This document shows, in pieces, positions 51,910-62,319 of a stretch of 64,000 nucleotides of DNA. Each line of letters begins with the position of its first letter. Within the stretch, counting starts at the first letter, position 1. Where the stretch lies: positions 2,265,501 to 2,329,500 of the forward strand of contig CAUEEP010000724.1 of NCBI GenBank assembly GCA_958450365.1, written 5' to 3'. Origin of the DNA: Mesorhabditis belari. Taxonomy: Eukaryota; Nematoda; Chromadorea; Rhabditida; Rhabditidae. A program made the position numbers and the translations under genes. The notes beneath the pieces were generated by a model, which saw only the letters and a list, made by a program, of their open reading frames with translations, had not been told where the DNA came from and did no database searches.

Positions 51910-52095
51910 CAGGCTTGACCTTAGGCTTAGGCTTAGGCTTGACCTTAGGCTTGGTCTTTGGCTTGGTTTTAGGCTTGACCCTAGGCTTGGTCTTAGGCCT
52001 GACCTTAGGCTTGGTCTTAGGCTTAGGCTTGGTCTTAGGCTTAGGCCTAGGCTTGGTCTTAGGCTTAGGCTTAGGCTTAGGTTTGGCCTTATGCT
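51910..52095. repeat. Telomere-like TTAGGC array with TTGGTC variants
   Basis: About 30 hexamers of TTAGGC, TTGGTC and TTGACC, in the TTAGGC orientation on +, opposite to the other such arrays in this window. Confidence 0.85.
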
Positions 52096-52404
52096 GTGCT
52101 AGCCTTGGACAGACTCTAGGCTAATTCTGGGCTGATTCTTGGCTAAATCTAGACCGGCCTAAACCTAACTATAAGTTAGGCCATTATCAGTCCTGAGCTG
52201 GTAGCCTGGTCCTAGCCTTCCTTTGGTCCAGTTGCTAGACAACAAGGCTTACTAGGTTAAGTTGTCACTGAACTGTGGTCAGATTTGTTTAACGCAAGAC
52301 CAGGCTGGCTCTAGTCTTGCTTGTTTACATTCCAGTTGTTTATATGTAGACTGATCTTTTGTTCTCATCTTGTTTCAATCTTTTTTCAATCTTTTTCAAT
52401 TTAC

Positions 52405-52658
52405 CTCTCAAAGATCTCAAGGAAAATCTGGCTCACATTAGCTCTTTCTTGAGCCTCAAGTTGCACTTTGGCACTCACTGAAAAACAGAGAATTGTTGAT
52501 CAATTTTCATTTATCAATCTTTTAGTTCTAATCCTCTTTGAGTTCTAATTCTAATCCTGAAAATGTACTTATATTTTAGTTTCTCATAGGTAAAGAATAA
52601 TTGAAAACTTTCTAGGAAATGTCAAGGACTCACCTTGGCTTAAAGAGACTAAACTCAT
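52405..52658 (-). CDS. First two exons of an unidentified minus-strand gene
   Basis: Exon 1, 52658-52634, reads MSLVSLSQ and ends AAG|GTGAGT. Exon 2, 52477-52405, follows CTCTGTTTTTCAG in matching phase (V)SAKVQLEAQERANVSQIFL... and ends GAGAG|GTAAAT. Four consensus splice signals and a phase-consistent join make this a good gene start. The peptide is hydrophilic, helical and Gln/Glu-rich. No later exon was recognised towards lower coordinates, where arrays dominate; the minus-strand frame at 51600-51482 is a possible but not phase-compatible partner. Family unknown. Confidence 0.5.
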
Positions 52659-52788
52659 CTTATAGAATCGGCTACGCTGATTTCGAAATTGGTTTTTAGT
52701 TTTTATCGGCGACGCCTGTAACACGAGATATCTGAAGTACTCGTTTTTGAACCTAGTATTTAGGATTATGGGATTGCCCGACCCTGAA

Positions 52789-52935
52789 AACCCGCGGGTA
52801 CAAATTTACAGCTGAATATCTTCTTTTTGTACACCCAACTTTGAGTTCAAATATCTTGGCTTTGGGTTGTTCAATTTGGATATTTTTGATATCATTAGAT
52901 GCGTCAAGTCTTTCTCTATCGATTGGTATTTTGTA
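52789..52935. repeat. Dispersed repeat shared with the ceh-2 3' region
   Basis: ACCCGCGGGTACAAATTTACAG...GTCAAGTCTTTCTCTATCGATTGG is the inverted counterpart of 27460-27600, just after the ceh-2 exon 5 donor. A third, diverged copy is at 53155-53310. Confidence 0.8.
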
Positions 52936-52936
52936 G

Positions 52937-53093
52937 GGCAGTGATCAAGTTTCCAGAACCAGAACCAGAACCAGAACCTTATCGCCTTGAGAATCATGAA
53001 GTTGATGATCGCTCCCTGATATTTCTTTTGCTTTTTTTCTTTCAGCTCGAGAGTTTTTTTGAGAATAGATATTCAGTCAAGAAACCGGTCTAA
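52937..53093 (+). CDS. Last two exons of an unidentified plus-strand gene
   Basis: Exon 52937-53000 (after TTTTGTAG) reads [21 protein letters not shown]. It ends before GTTGAT and is followed by a 45-nt intron ending CTTTTTTTCTTTCAG, a typical nematode intron size and acceptor. The final exon 53046-53093 reads LESFFENRYSVKKPV-stop. The Pro-Glu run is a short CCAGAA repeat. Upstream exons are not identified, because the exon abuts the dispersed repeat. An alternative is a single unspliced frame. Confidence 0.45.
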
Positions 53094-53404
53094 AATATGA
53101 GCACAGTAGTAAAAGAGAGGTTATCGGACGTTTGAGACGCGCTCGACTCTTTGCCATTGGCAATCCAACTTTCAACTCAAATATCTTTGTGTTCAGCTGT
53201 GCAATTTCTAAATTCTTAGTATCATTGGATGCGCCAAGTCTTTCTCTGCCGATTGGTCCAAAAACTATTTAAATTGGCCAATCCAAAGCCAAGAAATTTG
53301 AGCTCAAAGTTGAATTACCGATGGCAAATGGTCGGGCGGATCAAAAGTCGGTATTTAAGGTATAACCGGTATTTAAGACTTCACACGATGCCTCCCCAAA
53401 TGGC

Positions 53405-53478
53405 TGGGTGATCGAGCGGTTAGTGCCCTGGTCTACAAAACGATTGACGGGGGTTCGGGCCCCGCTCCGTGCAAAAGC
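53405..53478 (+). pseudogene. tRNA-like sequence
   Basis: TGGGTGATCGAGCGGTTAGTGCC (A box), TCTACAA anticodon loop (TAC-like), GGGGTTCGGGCCCC (B-box region). The acceptor stem does not pair. Confidence 0.45.
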
Positions 53479-53551
53479 TTTACTGTTTTTTATATTTTTA
53501 TCGGAAAAACTTTTTAATGATTGTTTTAATCTTCTATTTTAATGTCCAGAT

Positions 53552-53620
53552 GTTCTATAAGTCTCAATATTCTATGGAAAGTTGTTTTAACTTTCCATAG
53601 AATATTTAGACTTATAGAAC
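53552..53620. repeat. Hairpin with 32-bp arms
   Basis: GTTCTATAAGTCTCAATATT... and its complement ending at 53620 are separated by 5 nt. The arms are about 94% matched. Confidence 0.8.
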
Positions 53621-53821
53621 TCTAAAAGTAACTACATTTCGTTTAATTTCACTCATTTCCGAGTCATTTCTCATGAAATCATTTTAAAATCATTTTGGGG
53701 ATCGCTCTCCCAAAGAAATCTTTTCGTTTTTATGAAAGAACCCCTCTTTTCTTTTACTTTTCTTTTTCTTTTCAATTCTTTTTTTGTTTTAAGTCCTCTT
53801 GAGAATGTGTAAACTGTTTAC

Positions 53822-53957
53822 ACCACTTTTCTTCTTCTTTCTTCTCCTTTTCTTCTCCTTTCTTCTTCTTTCTTCTCCTTTTCTTCTCCTTTCTTCTTCT
53901 TTCTTCTCCTTTTCTTCTCCTTTCTTCTCCTTTCTTCTCCTTTTCTTCTCCTCATTT
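53822..53957. repeat. TTCTTCTCCTTTC polypyrimidine array
   Basis: Units of 12-20 bp, CTTCTCCTTT(C/T)TTCT. A 101-codon frame runs through it and into 54104 but is not called. From 54110 to 54300 a TATAAAG box-like motif lies at 54241 without a gene after it. Confidence 0.85.
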
Positions 53958-54342
53958 CTTTGTGTTTTTGATCGGAGATCGAATAAACGGCTCGAATTTC
54001 ATTATTTGGACTCGTGCTTTTTTTTATTTATTAGAGATTTATTAGAGATTTATTTTATCCGGATCAGAGGTGAGTCCTACGGATCAGCGGTTTATTTCAT
54101 GTAAGCTAATAGTTTCTAAATCTCTGAATATTTCAAATGTGCCTTTTCAGGGCTTAACGCATAAACGTTGCTTTGAATGTTAGATTTAAATGTTAGATTT
54201 CTTTCTCATCTTTTACCCTGCCTCACTTGCTCTCACTTGCTATAAAGGGGAAAGTGCTTGTGATTGAATCGGCCGCATAATTGAAATTCAAAAATTGAAA
54301 ACCAAATTCAGAATCCAGGCCAGACAGAGCAAGTTTGACTTA

Positions 54343-54400
54343 GACTGCTTACCAGACTGCTTGCCAGACTAGAGTCTGGCAAGCAGTCTGGTAAGCAGTC
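54343..54400. repeat. Perfect 28-bp palindrome
   Basis: GACTGCTTACCAGACTGC... is followed after 2 nt by its exact complement. The arms themselves are short tandem repeats of GACTGCTT(A/G)CCA. Confidence 0.9.
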
Positions 54401-54534
54401 TGGCAAACAGGCTTGTCCAACAAAAATCCCCTTCTAGGCTGGTCAGAAGCCAGAATTGAACCTAGCTTTTATCCGGGTTCTGATCTCGTCTTGCTTGGCC
54501 TGACTTGGCTTACAGCTCCTGCAGCTAAGTTGGA

Positions 54535-54650
54535 ATGCAGCAGACTTTTTTGACTTCCAGACAATTTCCTCTTGTTGATATGCAAGCTGATGGTTTAAGG
54601 ATGATTCTGGTCTTATCTGCTCCTTGTCAACTCTATGGCTGCTTTCTGCT
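54535..54650. repeat. Dispersed repeat, second copy of 51770-51860
   Basis: TTTTTTGACTTC(C/T)AGACAATT...GATATGCAAGCTGATGGTTT...TTGTCAACTCTATG is shared with 51773-51862 in direct orientation. The minus-strand 90-codon frame here is therefore probably repeat sequence. Confidence 0.75.
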
Positions 54651-54859
54651 TTCCGTTTAAAACTAAAAGGTTCAGATATTATGCTAATTGTAAGTTTAAG
54701 ACATTGACAGCACAAAATCTAGCAACAAATTCAAGATATTCAATCAAAATCGCTTGAAAATGAGTAAAATTCAACGCATTTATTCATTGCCAATACAAAA
54801 GGAAGTTGTTATTTTACTAGTCACCAAGTAGAGTCAACAACAAAAAATTTTGTCGAGGG

Positions 54860-54940
54860 TGGGATTCGAACCCGGGGGACCATAGGCTGATAGGTTCGAT
54901 AGCCTGGAAGACTATCCACTGGGCCAGAGAGGCTTTTGCT
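54860..54940 (-). pseudogene. tRNA-like sequence, class II-like
   Basis: The minus strand has GCCTCTCTGGCCCAGTGGATAG (A box) and CCCGGGTTCGAATCCCACC (B box), with a long intervening arm. The A-box unit AGTGGATAGT is the motif amplified at 32180-32303. Confidence 0.55.
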
Positions 54941-55054
54941 TCGGACCGGTTTGACGGGCTCTTAAAGAGAGGGTTTCTTTTTTTTCTATTTTTCATTTCG
55001 TTTCATTTTGATTTAGAAACACACAAAATCCCTTTTTTTTCTCCAGAACGCAAT

Positions 55055-55128
55055 GCCGCCATGGCCGAGTGGTTAGGAGTCTTGTAACTCAGTCGGGAGG
55101 TCACTGGTTGGATCCCACGGCTGGAAAA
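55055..55128 (+). tRNA. tRNA-like sequence, Ser/Leu-like start
   Basis: GCCGCCATGGCCGAGTGGTTAGG resembles the 5' part of class II tRNAs. GGTTGGATCCCACGGC follows as the T-arm region. It is the unexpanded relative of the 44652-45172 array. The acceptor ends partly pair (GCCG/CGGC). Confidence 0.5.
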
Positions 55129-55258
55129 TTTTGCTCTTTTTTGAAAAATAAATGGGTTTTCTGTAATAGAGCTAGGCTTATTAAGGGAGTAGGCTTGTTA
55201 AGGCAGTAGGCATAGCCAGTAGGCTTATTAGGGCTACTGCTAGGGCAGTAGGGATTGT

Positions 55259-55669
55259 GTGTTGACTTGTGTATGTCAGATTATTCATGTTGAATTTATA
55301 GCGTCACCGTGTCTGATCTACAGACCTCGGCTCATTGAGTGCTTTCTCGACAAATCCATTGACCAAAAAAATATCAAAAAGCTCAAAAAGCAGCGCTTCT
55401 CCTCTCTCTCTCCTTTCCCCTCCAATCAGGTGTCTATTTACCGAATTACACAATCTTCTTCGGCTTGTTCTTTGACGCAATTTCATCAAGATTATTTTGA
55501 GATGATTTTCCGGGAGAAATTCCGTATTTCCTCTTTTCAGATCGTTTTTTGCTTTGAAGATTTAATCTTCTTTTCAAAGACGAAACATTTTTATCGTTTA
55601 GCGATCAGTCACATTCCTTGCTCACACATTTTTCTGACATTTAGCTGGATTACCACAAATTTGAATTGA
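55259..55669 (+). CDS. Long open frame, possibly an exon, unknown
   Basis: A 136-codon plus frame, GTG start, with no ATG near the 5' end. Internal signals (CTGATCTACAG at 55323, CAATCAG|GTGTCT at 55430) allow an exon PRLIECFLDKSIDQKNIKK... ending SNQ. The rest is Phe/Ile/Ser-rich. The minus strand across 55430-55600 is also open with a basic, coding-like peptide (KRKYGISPGKSSQNN), so the strand is doubtful. Confidence 0.3.
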   Translation: MLTCVCQIIHVEFIASPCLIYRPRLIECFLDKSIDQKNIKKLKKQRFSSLSPFPSNQVSIYRITQSSSACSLTQFHQDYFEMIFREKFRISSFQIVFCFEDLIFFSKTKHFYRLAISHIPCSHIFLTFSWITTNLN

Positions 55670-55779
55670 AATTTGAAATTCGTGCACTTTTTCTACACAT
55701 GTACTTTTTCTTAACCTCATTTTTATTATTCTAATCCATTCATCAATCTTTACAGGGTTTCACTTGGACTTGTCGCAGC

Positions 55780-56105
55780 TAAGGCTAAGGCCAAGCCTAA
55801 GCAAAAGCCTGAGCTAAAGTCTAAGCCTAAGCCTGAGCCTGAGCCTAATTGCAAGGATACTCCCCTTGGGTTCCAAAGCAAAAAGGGCAATTGCTTGCAC
55901 ATTAGCTCCGGGAACTGGATGAGATTCCGAAAATGGGGGTTCAGCTCAAACCCAAATAAGCTTTGTGCGTGGCGCTAGCCGCTAGCCTTCGCACTAAGTC
56001 CAAGCCTAAGCCTAGCCTAAACCTGAGCCTAAGCCTGAGCCTAAGCCTAGCCTAGCCTAGCCCAAGCCTAGCCCAAGCCTAGCCTAAGCCTGAGCCTAAG
56101 CCTGG
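55780..56105. repeat. Telomere-like GCCTAA/GCCTGA blocks with unique spacer
   Basis: Irregular GCCTAAGCCTGAGCC and CCTAGCCTAGCC blocks at 55785-55850 and 55990-56105 flank 140 bp of non-repeat sequence. Confidence 0.8.
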
Positions 56106-56477
56106 AACTGATCTTTTGATTGTACTTTGTGATTAGAATTTAAACGTATTCGTTCTACAGCACTCACTGGGACAAATGCGACCTTTTTTCGCTGGAAAAG
56201 GCCTAAGGAAAGGCCGTAGAGCTTCAAAAATGTTCATGTAAGGGAATCGTATGCGTAGATTCCGAATTTCGACAAATCAGACCTCGCTGACACGTCAAAT
56301 TTGGGCTAAAAGGCAAAAAAACTGCGGAAAAGCGTAAAGTTGCGTGCTTTGTTTCTTTTAAAAGATCCTTTAAAAGCCTAAAATATTCAACGAGGTTGAT
56401 TGTGGGTGGACACTTTTCCCATTGTCATTTGCTGGGTCTTGTGGCTAAATTTTGACTGAAGCGATGGTTGTCCTGGA

Positions 56478-56540
56478 TATTTTTCACTTCTTCTTCTTCT
56501 TCTTCTTCTTTCTTCTTCTTCTTCTTCTTCTTCTTCTCCT

Positions 56541-56575
<35 letters not shown>

Positions 56576-56630
56576 TCCCTCTTCTTCCTTCTTCTTCTTC
56601 TTCCTTCTTCTTCCTTCTCATTTTCTTTTA
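56478..56630. repeat. (CTT)n microsatellite
   Basis: CTT repeats with TCC and CCT interruptions. A Glu/Lys frame on the minus strand is an artefact. Confidence 0.95.
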
Positions 56631-56845
56631 AAGCACCTTTTGAGTGAAATTCAGCACTTTTCCACAACGGGAAATTTAATACTTTTTGACACTCGTTGCC
56701 CTTTTTCGTTTATTCTTTCAAAAACCATTTTGGGAAATTATTTGCGGCTTATTTATAGCCAATTTTGGAGTTTTAACCTTTTAAATCTCGTAAGATCTCT
56801 ATAATTTGGACTCCTTATGAGCCATCAGACGCTCGCTTGACAACT

Positions 56846-56937
56846 GCTTTGGTGATTTAGTGGATGGTCTTCTAGACTACGGAACCTATTGCTCTTTTTT
56901 TGCTCCAAGTTCGAGTCCCACTCTCACCAAACCTTCT
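56846..56937 (+). tRNA. tRNA-like sequence, Arg(ACG)-like
   Basis: The ends TTTGGTGA and TCACCAAA pair over 8 bp. TTTAGTGGATGG (A-box region), loop CTACGGA (anticodon ACG) and AAGTTCGAGTCCC (B box) follow in order. The anticodon stem has a mismatch and the region before the T arm is T-rich and too long. It is the best acceptor stem among these copies but probably still a pseudogene. Confidence 0.5.
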
Positions 56938-57353
56938 TGTTTTTTTAGATAACTATTTCCCAATTTGCTATGAATAAGTAGAGTTGAATTTTATGTAGCT
57001 TTTTCGTTCTTCTGTTGCTGTTGTATATGTTGCTGTTGCATATGTTTCTGTTGCTTTCAGAAATGTGACAAGAAATGTTACATTTTCTACTTATCTACTG
57101 ATTCTAATCCTTTGAAAGGTTCAAGCTTTCAAGCTTCGATTGCCTCATTTCTGAAAGCAACAGAAAGAAACAAAGCTTCGAAGGTTCAAGCTTTGTAAAT
57201 GATCTATTGAAGTTACAGAAAGTTACAGAAAGTTACAGAATTGAGTCTAATGCAAATAACGAAAGAGTTTAATATTTAAGAATTAAGAAAAATAAGAATC
57301 AAGAACAATAAGAATTAAGAAAAAGAATTTAAGAAGCACAAGAGAGCCGGACT

Positions 57354-57440
57354 TTGACGAGAGCCGGACTCGAACCCGACGAGAGTAAATCAGAATAGTT
57401 CCGCAGTCTGACAGACTATCCACTAGACCATCGAGACAGT
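57354..57440 (-). pseudogene. tRNA-like sequence, Arg(GCG)-like
   Basis: The minus strand has GATGGTCTAGTGGATAGTC (A box), CTGCGGA loop and CGGGTTCGAGTCCGGC (B box), with an insertion before the T arm. It is the same family as 56846-56937. Confidence 0.5.
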
Positions 57441-57639
57441 AGAATTTAGAGAGATAAGAAACCAAATTTAGAGAGATAAAGCTTTCGTTTTAAAAAACGC
57501 ATAACTCGTGAGAAACACTCTAGCTACGGAAGCTGGTCAAAAACGGCGCCGTGTATCTAGTTACGGTCTTGTCTGGCTCGGAAAAATTTGCATCACTTGC
57601 TTTCAATGGTAGGGGACAAGTCGACAAGCTATACGAAAT

Positions 57640-57795
57640 TTAGAGAGATAAGGAATCAAATTTGATCACCCGGCGATCACAAATTTGGATCACCCGGCGT
57701 GTGACGGCTTCTTAAAGAGTACGAGCCTAAAGATACTTTAAAAAAAATTCAAAGTCAAACCCTCTATTTTCCACTAACTTTATCACTGAACAAGT
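57640..57795. mobile_element. Inverted repeat partner of 62320-62475
   Basis: CACCCGGCGTGTGACGGCTTCTTAAAGAGTACGA... and flanks recur in complement at 62325-62430, both next to GAGAGATAAGGAA(C/T)CAAATTT motifs. The family lies 4.6 kb apart in opposite orientation. Confidence 0.7.
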
Positions 57796-58148
57796 TCTCG
57801 ATGAAGATTTTTCTTTTAGAAATCTAAAAGAATTTTTGAATCTGCAATTTTTAACTCGAAAACTCTCCATTATAGCTAATCCGATTGAGGAAAAGATGAA
57901 AAGAAACATCTTTTGTGAGAAATCTTTCCGAATAGAAAACTTTTTACGTAATACGAGCGAAAATGGGGGTCTTTGTCTTTGCGAAATCCTCTCTTGATCT
58001 CATTTTTCTCATTTTTCAAGAATTTCTCAAGAATCTTTCAATTTCTTCAATTCAATGAGGATCTCTTTTGCTATAAATCTTTATTTGATACTTATATTTG
58101 GTTTATTTTCAAATGTTCATAATCGTTAAACGTTTTTAATCGATCGAA

Positions 58149-59100
58149 ATCGAAAATATTGGGTTGGTGAATTGAAAACTGCGGGCTATTGTCATATGTG
58201 ACAGTTTGAGCACTTTCTTCAAAAGAAACCCATTTTGGTGTCAATGGAAAAGTTGTAGAGAATCAAAAATCAAGCTTATATCCAAATTTTCAGAACGATT
58301 CAAAAACTGCTTTTCAAGAAATGCCAAATTTACGAATTTTCACAAAACTTGCATTTCACAAAACATTTTAAGCGAAACTACTGAGTGTATCTTTTTGGAA
58401 ATTTGGCTATAAGCCTCATTTTTGATTCTCTACAACTTCTCTATTGACACCAAAATGGGTTTCTTTTGAAGAAAGTGCTTAAACTGGGACATCTCCAGTC
58501 CTGAGTCTCACACTTGTCTCACACACAAAACAAAATCCTACTACGAAAGAGGAATCCGCAAATTGCCTGTAAAATGGGCAGAAGTCGAGGAAGAAGAAGA
58601 GGAAGTGGCAATGGGTGGGGCCAGGCGAGAAACCCGAAAGTGACCCTAAGCCCCATTTGCACCAGAAGAAGTTTATGCTCTGCGTTTTCTGGGTTATGGA
58701 GGGAGTGGTGTACTGGGAGTTGCTGGATAGCAAGGCGACCGTTAATGCAATCAAATACAGTGAACAGTTGGGAAAGGTGAATGAATCGCTGAAGAAGAAT
58801 AGGGCCTCCAAGTCAAAGATCCATCCACGAGAACGCGCGCCCTCCTGTTGCAAAACTGGCTCGCTCTAAAATAAATAGCCTTGCTTGGGAACTTTTGGCG
58901 CATTCCCCATACAATCCAGCTCCTTTTGATTACTATTTATTCCGGACCATGAGTAATTAGCTTGCGGGAGAACACTTCGATTCGGAAGAAGCAGTCAAAA
59001 ATTGGCTTTGAAAGTTTTTCGATTCAAAACCGATTTTACGACTTTCTAACACGGATTTCAACTAATGTATAGAGTTTTTTTGGAAATTAAAGACTCACAA
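58149..59100 (+). pseudogene. Mariner element relic with foldback 5' end
   Basis: The 5' end is TTGGGTTGGTGAATTGAAAACTG. Bases 58197-58285 recur inverted at 58410-58490, a foldback subterminal region. The transposase follows: GEKPESDPKPHLHQKKFML (58620), YWELLDSKATVNA, then IHENARPPVAKLARSK (about 58815-58870; the catalytic HDN is HEN), LAHSPYNPAPFDYYLF (SPD is YNP) and GEHFDSEEAVKNW. At least one frameshift and two stops. The N-terminal DNA-binding part is absent. It is inactive. Confidence 0.8.
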
Positions 59101-59344
59101 TGAGATTCTGATGATTAGATCTTAGATTTATTAGTTATAATAGTAATTTTTTAATATTTAAATCAAAAAAGATCCAAATTCCCCCATTCAATCGTTCAAT
59201 GATCTCTCTTTTTGTTTCTCATTTCATTTCGCATTCAAATCCCTTCTCATCATCGTTTTTTGACGACTCGACGATCATTTTTGTATTCAAACTTCATTTG
59301 TTCTTTATTTGTTTAGAAAAAGTGAGTACTTTTACTTTACATTC

Positions 59345-59690
59345 ATTCCAATGCTATTCAAATGCTATTCCAAGCGATTCCAAGCGATTCAAATGCTATT
59401 CCAAGCGATTCCAATCGATTCCAAGCGATTCCAAGCGATTCCAAGCGATTTCAAGCGATTCCAAGCGACTCTAATGCTATTCCAAGCGATTCCAAGCGAT
59501 TCAAATGCTATGCCAAGCGATTCCAATCGATTCCAAGCGATTCCAAGCGATTCCAAGCGATTTCAAGCGATTTCAAGCGATTCCAAGCGACTCTAATGCT
59601 ATTCCAAGCGATTCCAAGCGATTCCAATGCTATTCCAAGCGATTCCAACGCTATTCAATGCTATTCCAATGCTATTCCCAAATTTACAGA
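59345..59690. repeat. ATTCCAAGCG 10-bp array
   Basis: About 33 units with ATTCAAATGCT variants. All plus frames are open (SDSKRFQAIP). The related ATTCCAACGCT array is at 59925-60025. Confidence 0.9.
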
Positions 59691-59919
59691 ATAGAATTTA
59701 CATCGATCAAACTTTTGTTGTTTATAAAAAGAAAGATCTTACTTTCTTATCTTAAAGAAAGCTAAAAGAACAATTAGAAAATTCAATGAGAATCTAGTGA
59801 CACTTCGACTAAATCGATTAAAGTGAGCAGCCAAGAAACGATGGCTCAATAAAAGCTCAATAAAAGCTTCAAAGATGCTCTCGGCAATGAGGAGATTTTG
59901 AGAGAAATCTCTTTACATT

Positions 59920-60030
59920 CATTCCATGTATTCCAATGCTATTCTAATGCTATTCCAACGCTATTCCAACGCTATTCCAACGCTATTCCAACGCTATTCC
60001 AACGCTATTCCAACGCTATTCCAATGCAAT
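59920..60030. repeat. ATTCCAACGCT 11-bp array
   Basis: Nine units. Unique sequence with no gene separates it from 59345-59690. Confidence 0.9.
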
Positions 60031-60044
60031 GTAGATAGGCTTCG

Positions 60045-60215
60045 TACATAGGCTTTGTAGATAGCCTAATTGTAGATAGCCTAATTGTAGATAGCCTAAT
60101 TGTAGATAGCCTAATTGTAGATAGCCTAATTGTAGATAGCCTAATTGTAGATAGCCCAATTGTAGATAGCCCAATTGTAGATAGGCTTTGTAGATAGGTT
60201 TGGTAGATAGGCTTA
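60045..60215. repeat. 15-bp array AGATAGCCTAATTGT
   Basis: Eight identical units with AGATAGGCTTTGT variants at both edges. Confidence 0.9.
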
Positions 60216-60439
60216 TTGCCATTTATCTTTTAGCTCATTAACTGTTAGCTCTTTTACTTGTTCTTGACTCAAAATTTCAGCTCTACGGAAACTTTTAGTC
60301 ACAATTTTATTCTCTTAATGTTTCTATAATTTAAAATCTCTTTATTTCAATGTTTTTTTTTTGATTTATGGGTCTTTTTCTTGATGCTTTATCTCTCAAT
60401 TTCCTTAAAAATTTACATATTAAGTTGACAAATAAGTCT

Positions 60440-60570
60440 TTTCATTCTGCCAATAACTGCCAGAATTTGGAATCGACTCCCCAGAGTTTTGAGAGAGTCC
60501 ACTAGTCTCGAAACCTTTAAATTATCTGTAGATGATCTTGATCTTGAAGCTCTAGTGGATCCTTGACGTT
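60440..60570 (+). pseudogene. LINE reverse transcriptase C-terminal fragment
   Basis: The plus frame reads SLFILPITARIWNRLPRVL then RESTSLETFKLSVDDLDLEAL-stop. The pattern F.x.R.xxIWNRLPxxVxxxxSLxxFK is the conserved C-terminal tail of LINE polyproteins. Only the last 45 codons remain; the following 120 bp are likely its 3' UTR. Confidence 0.65.
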
Positions 60571-60711
60571 ATCTGTGCTACCCACATTTGACATATATTA
60601 TATCGTGTTTCTTTTTATCGGCCCTTTTCGTTTTATGTGTATGAATTCATGTGTTTTAATCTTAAATCTAGCGCACTTTATCTCAGGTCCTGAATAAAGT
60701 ATCTATATGTC

Positions 60712-61430
60712 GTAGCCGATTATGAATTTCAGCCGATTATGAATGAGCGGGTCTAGGAGCGTCCAACCATCAAGTATTTGGTATCATTCAACGCAGAATC
60801 ATTAATAATTATGTTAAATTTTTTAAATTAGAAAGATTGGATAAAAAGAAAAAAAATTATCGGGCTTCAAAGTTTTTTCTTGAACAAACAGTTTTTTTGC
60901 TCTAATTTTTTTTTCTTTTTATCAAATCTTTCTAATTTTAAAAATTTAACATAATTATTAATGATTCTGCGTTGAATGATACCAAATACTTGATGGTTGG
61001 ACGCTCCTAGCCCTAGACCTAGACCTAGACCTAGACCTAGACCTAGACCTGGACCTAGACCTAGACCTAGACCTAGACCTAGACCTAGGCCTGGACCTAG
61101 ACCTAGACCTAGACCTAGACCTAGACCTAGACCTGGACCTAGACCTAGACCTAGACCTAGACCTAGACCTAGACCTGGACCTAGACTAGACCCACTCATT
61201 CATAATCGGCTACGGGGATCCCGCCGATTTTAAATGAAACGTTGTAGCGCCGGTAATTTTTAACCTAAACTCACAAATTTGGTACCAATCGACGCAGAAT
61301 TGAATTCGCTACAAGATGATATAATATTGTCCTCATACATTAAAGGGTTGATCTGCTAGAATTGCCTAGAAAGATTTACCAAAAAATTTCATTCATAATC
61401 GGCTACGACATATATATGTTGTGTCCGATT
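60712..61430. mobile_element. Long-TIR element copy B (inverted relative to copy A)
   Basis: It shares with 1768-2968 the sub-terminal inverted pair GCGTCCAACCATCAAGTATTT, the hexamer array (here CCTAGA, 61012-61190), TAACGTT/AACGTTGTAGCGCCGG and the stretch CCTCATACATTAAAGGGTTG. The order is reversed, so copy B is in opposite orientation. The distal TIR is interrupted at about 61408 by a second element bounded by ATATATGTTGTGTC and GACACAACATATAT (61408-61780). Confidence 0.75.
61012..61190. repeat. CCTAGA hexamer array in copy B
   Basis: About 30 units of CCTAGA with CCTGGA variants at a regular spacing of about 48 bp, indicating a higher-order repeat. Confidence 0.9.
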
Positions 61431-61780
61431 TAGATTTCCGTCCGATTTGGGCGGATTGTCGCGGGACCGCCGTTTTGGGGGGGGGGTGCTTAAGCGTTTT
61501 TTTGCAATTTTCTGCGCTTTTCAAAGAAATTTTCAAAGAACATATGTTAAGCACGTTATTATTGTTCGATTTGTATCGGACGACAGGAACAAAAGACTGT
61601 AAAATAAAGGGAAAAATCCTTAGAAAACTAAAAAAAACACTAAACAACTATATAATAACATTAAGTATATTATATTATTGTTCAATCCATATAAGATTTA
61701 AATGGTCCGTGAAACTAAACCGGATCAGGGTCAATCTAAATCGGACGGCGGGAAATCGAGAAACTTGACACAACATATAT
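61408..61780. mobile_element. Nested element with GACACAACATATATA ends
   Basis: CATATATATGTTGTGTCCGATTT at 61408 and AACTTGACACAACATATATATT at 61761 are inverted. Next to them CGATTTAGATTTCCG and TCTAAATCGGACGGCGGG also pair. About 370 bp, no transposase. From 61790 to 62320 no gene is seen. Confidence 0.65.
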
Positions 61781-62319
61781 ATTCCTTTTCGTTTTTTTTC
61801 TTTTCGTTTCTTTTCTTTTCGCTTCTTTTCATTCCTTTTCGTACTTCCGTAAACCAAAAAAATGCTTAAATTGAAGTATTTCATTAGAAATTATTTTTCT
61901 TATAGAAAGTTTCATTATTTTTCTTTCATTTGATTCAAAGATCACTTATTTTTCTGCAAAATCACTTTTCCTAGACTTTTCTTTTGACTTTTGCCTTAAA
62001 AATAGACTACTGTAGACTTTTATTTGGCAAGAAATGCTTTGTGCACAATTATGCTTACATTAAAATTAAATAACCTTTGAAAAAGTTTTTGTTTTGATGA
62101 AAAATAACCTTCTCAAAGACAAGAAAATAAAGAAAAACAAGAAAATAAAGAAAAACAGTAGATCGCCAGGTCGCGAGTGCATTCCAATCCTCTTTTAAGA
62201 CTTAAAACTGTATCTTCACAAAAGGAAAACAATTACATAAGTAATCTAGCTGAGATTTTCTGCTTTCGAATAGTAAATAATACTTGTGACTTTTGATGGA
62301 AAGTTTTGAAAAAAGTTTG

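Noticed and set aside
53799..54104. 101-codon plus frame
   Set aside because: First half is a polypyrimidine array; the remainder has no recognisable domain.
55304..55489. Minus frame MMKLRQRTSRRRLCNS... and antisense basic peptide
   Set aside because: Conflicts with the longer plus frame. No acceptor with matching phase, so recorded only as strand uncertainty.
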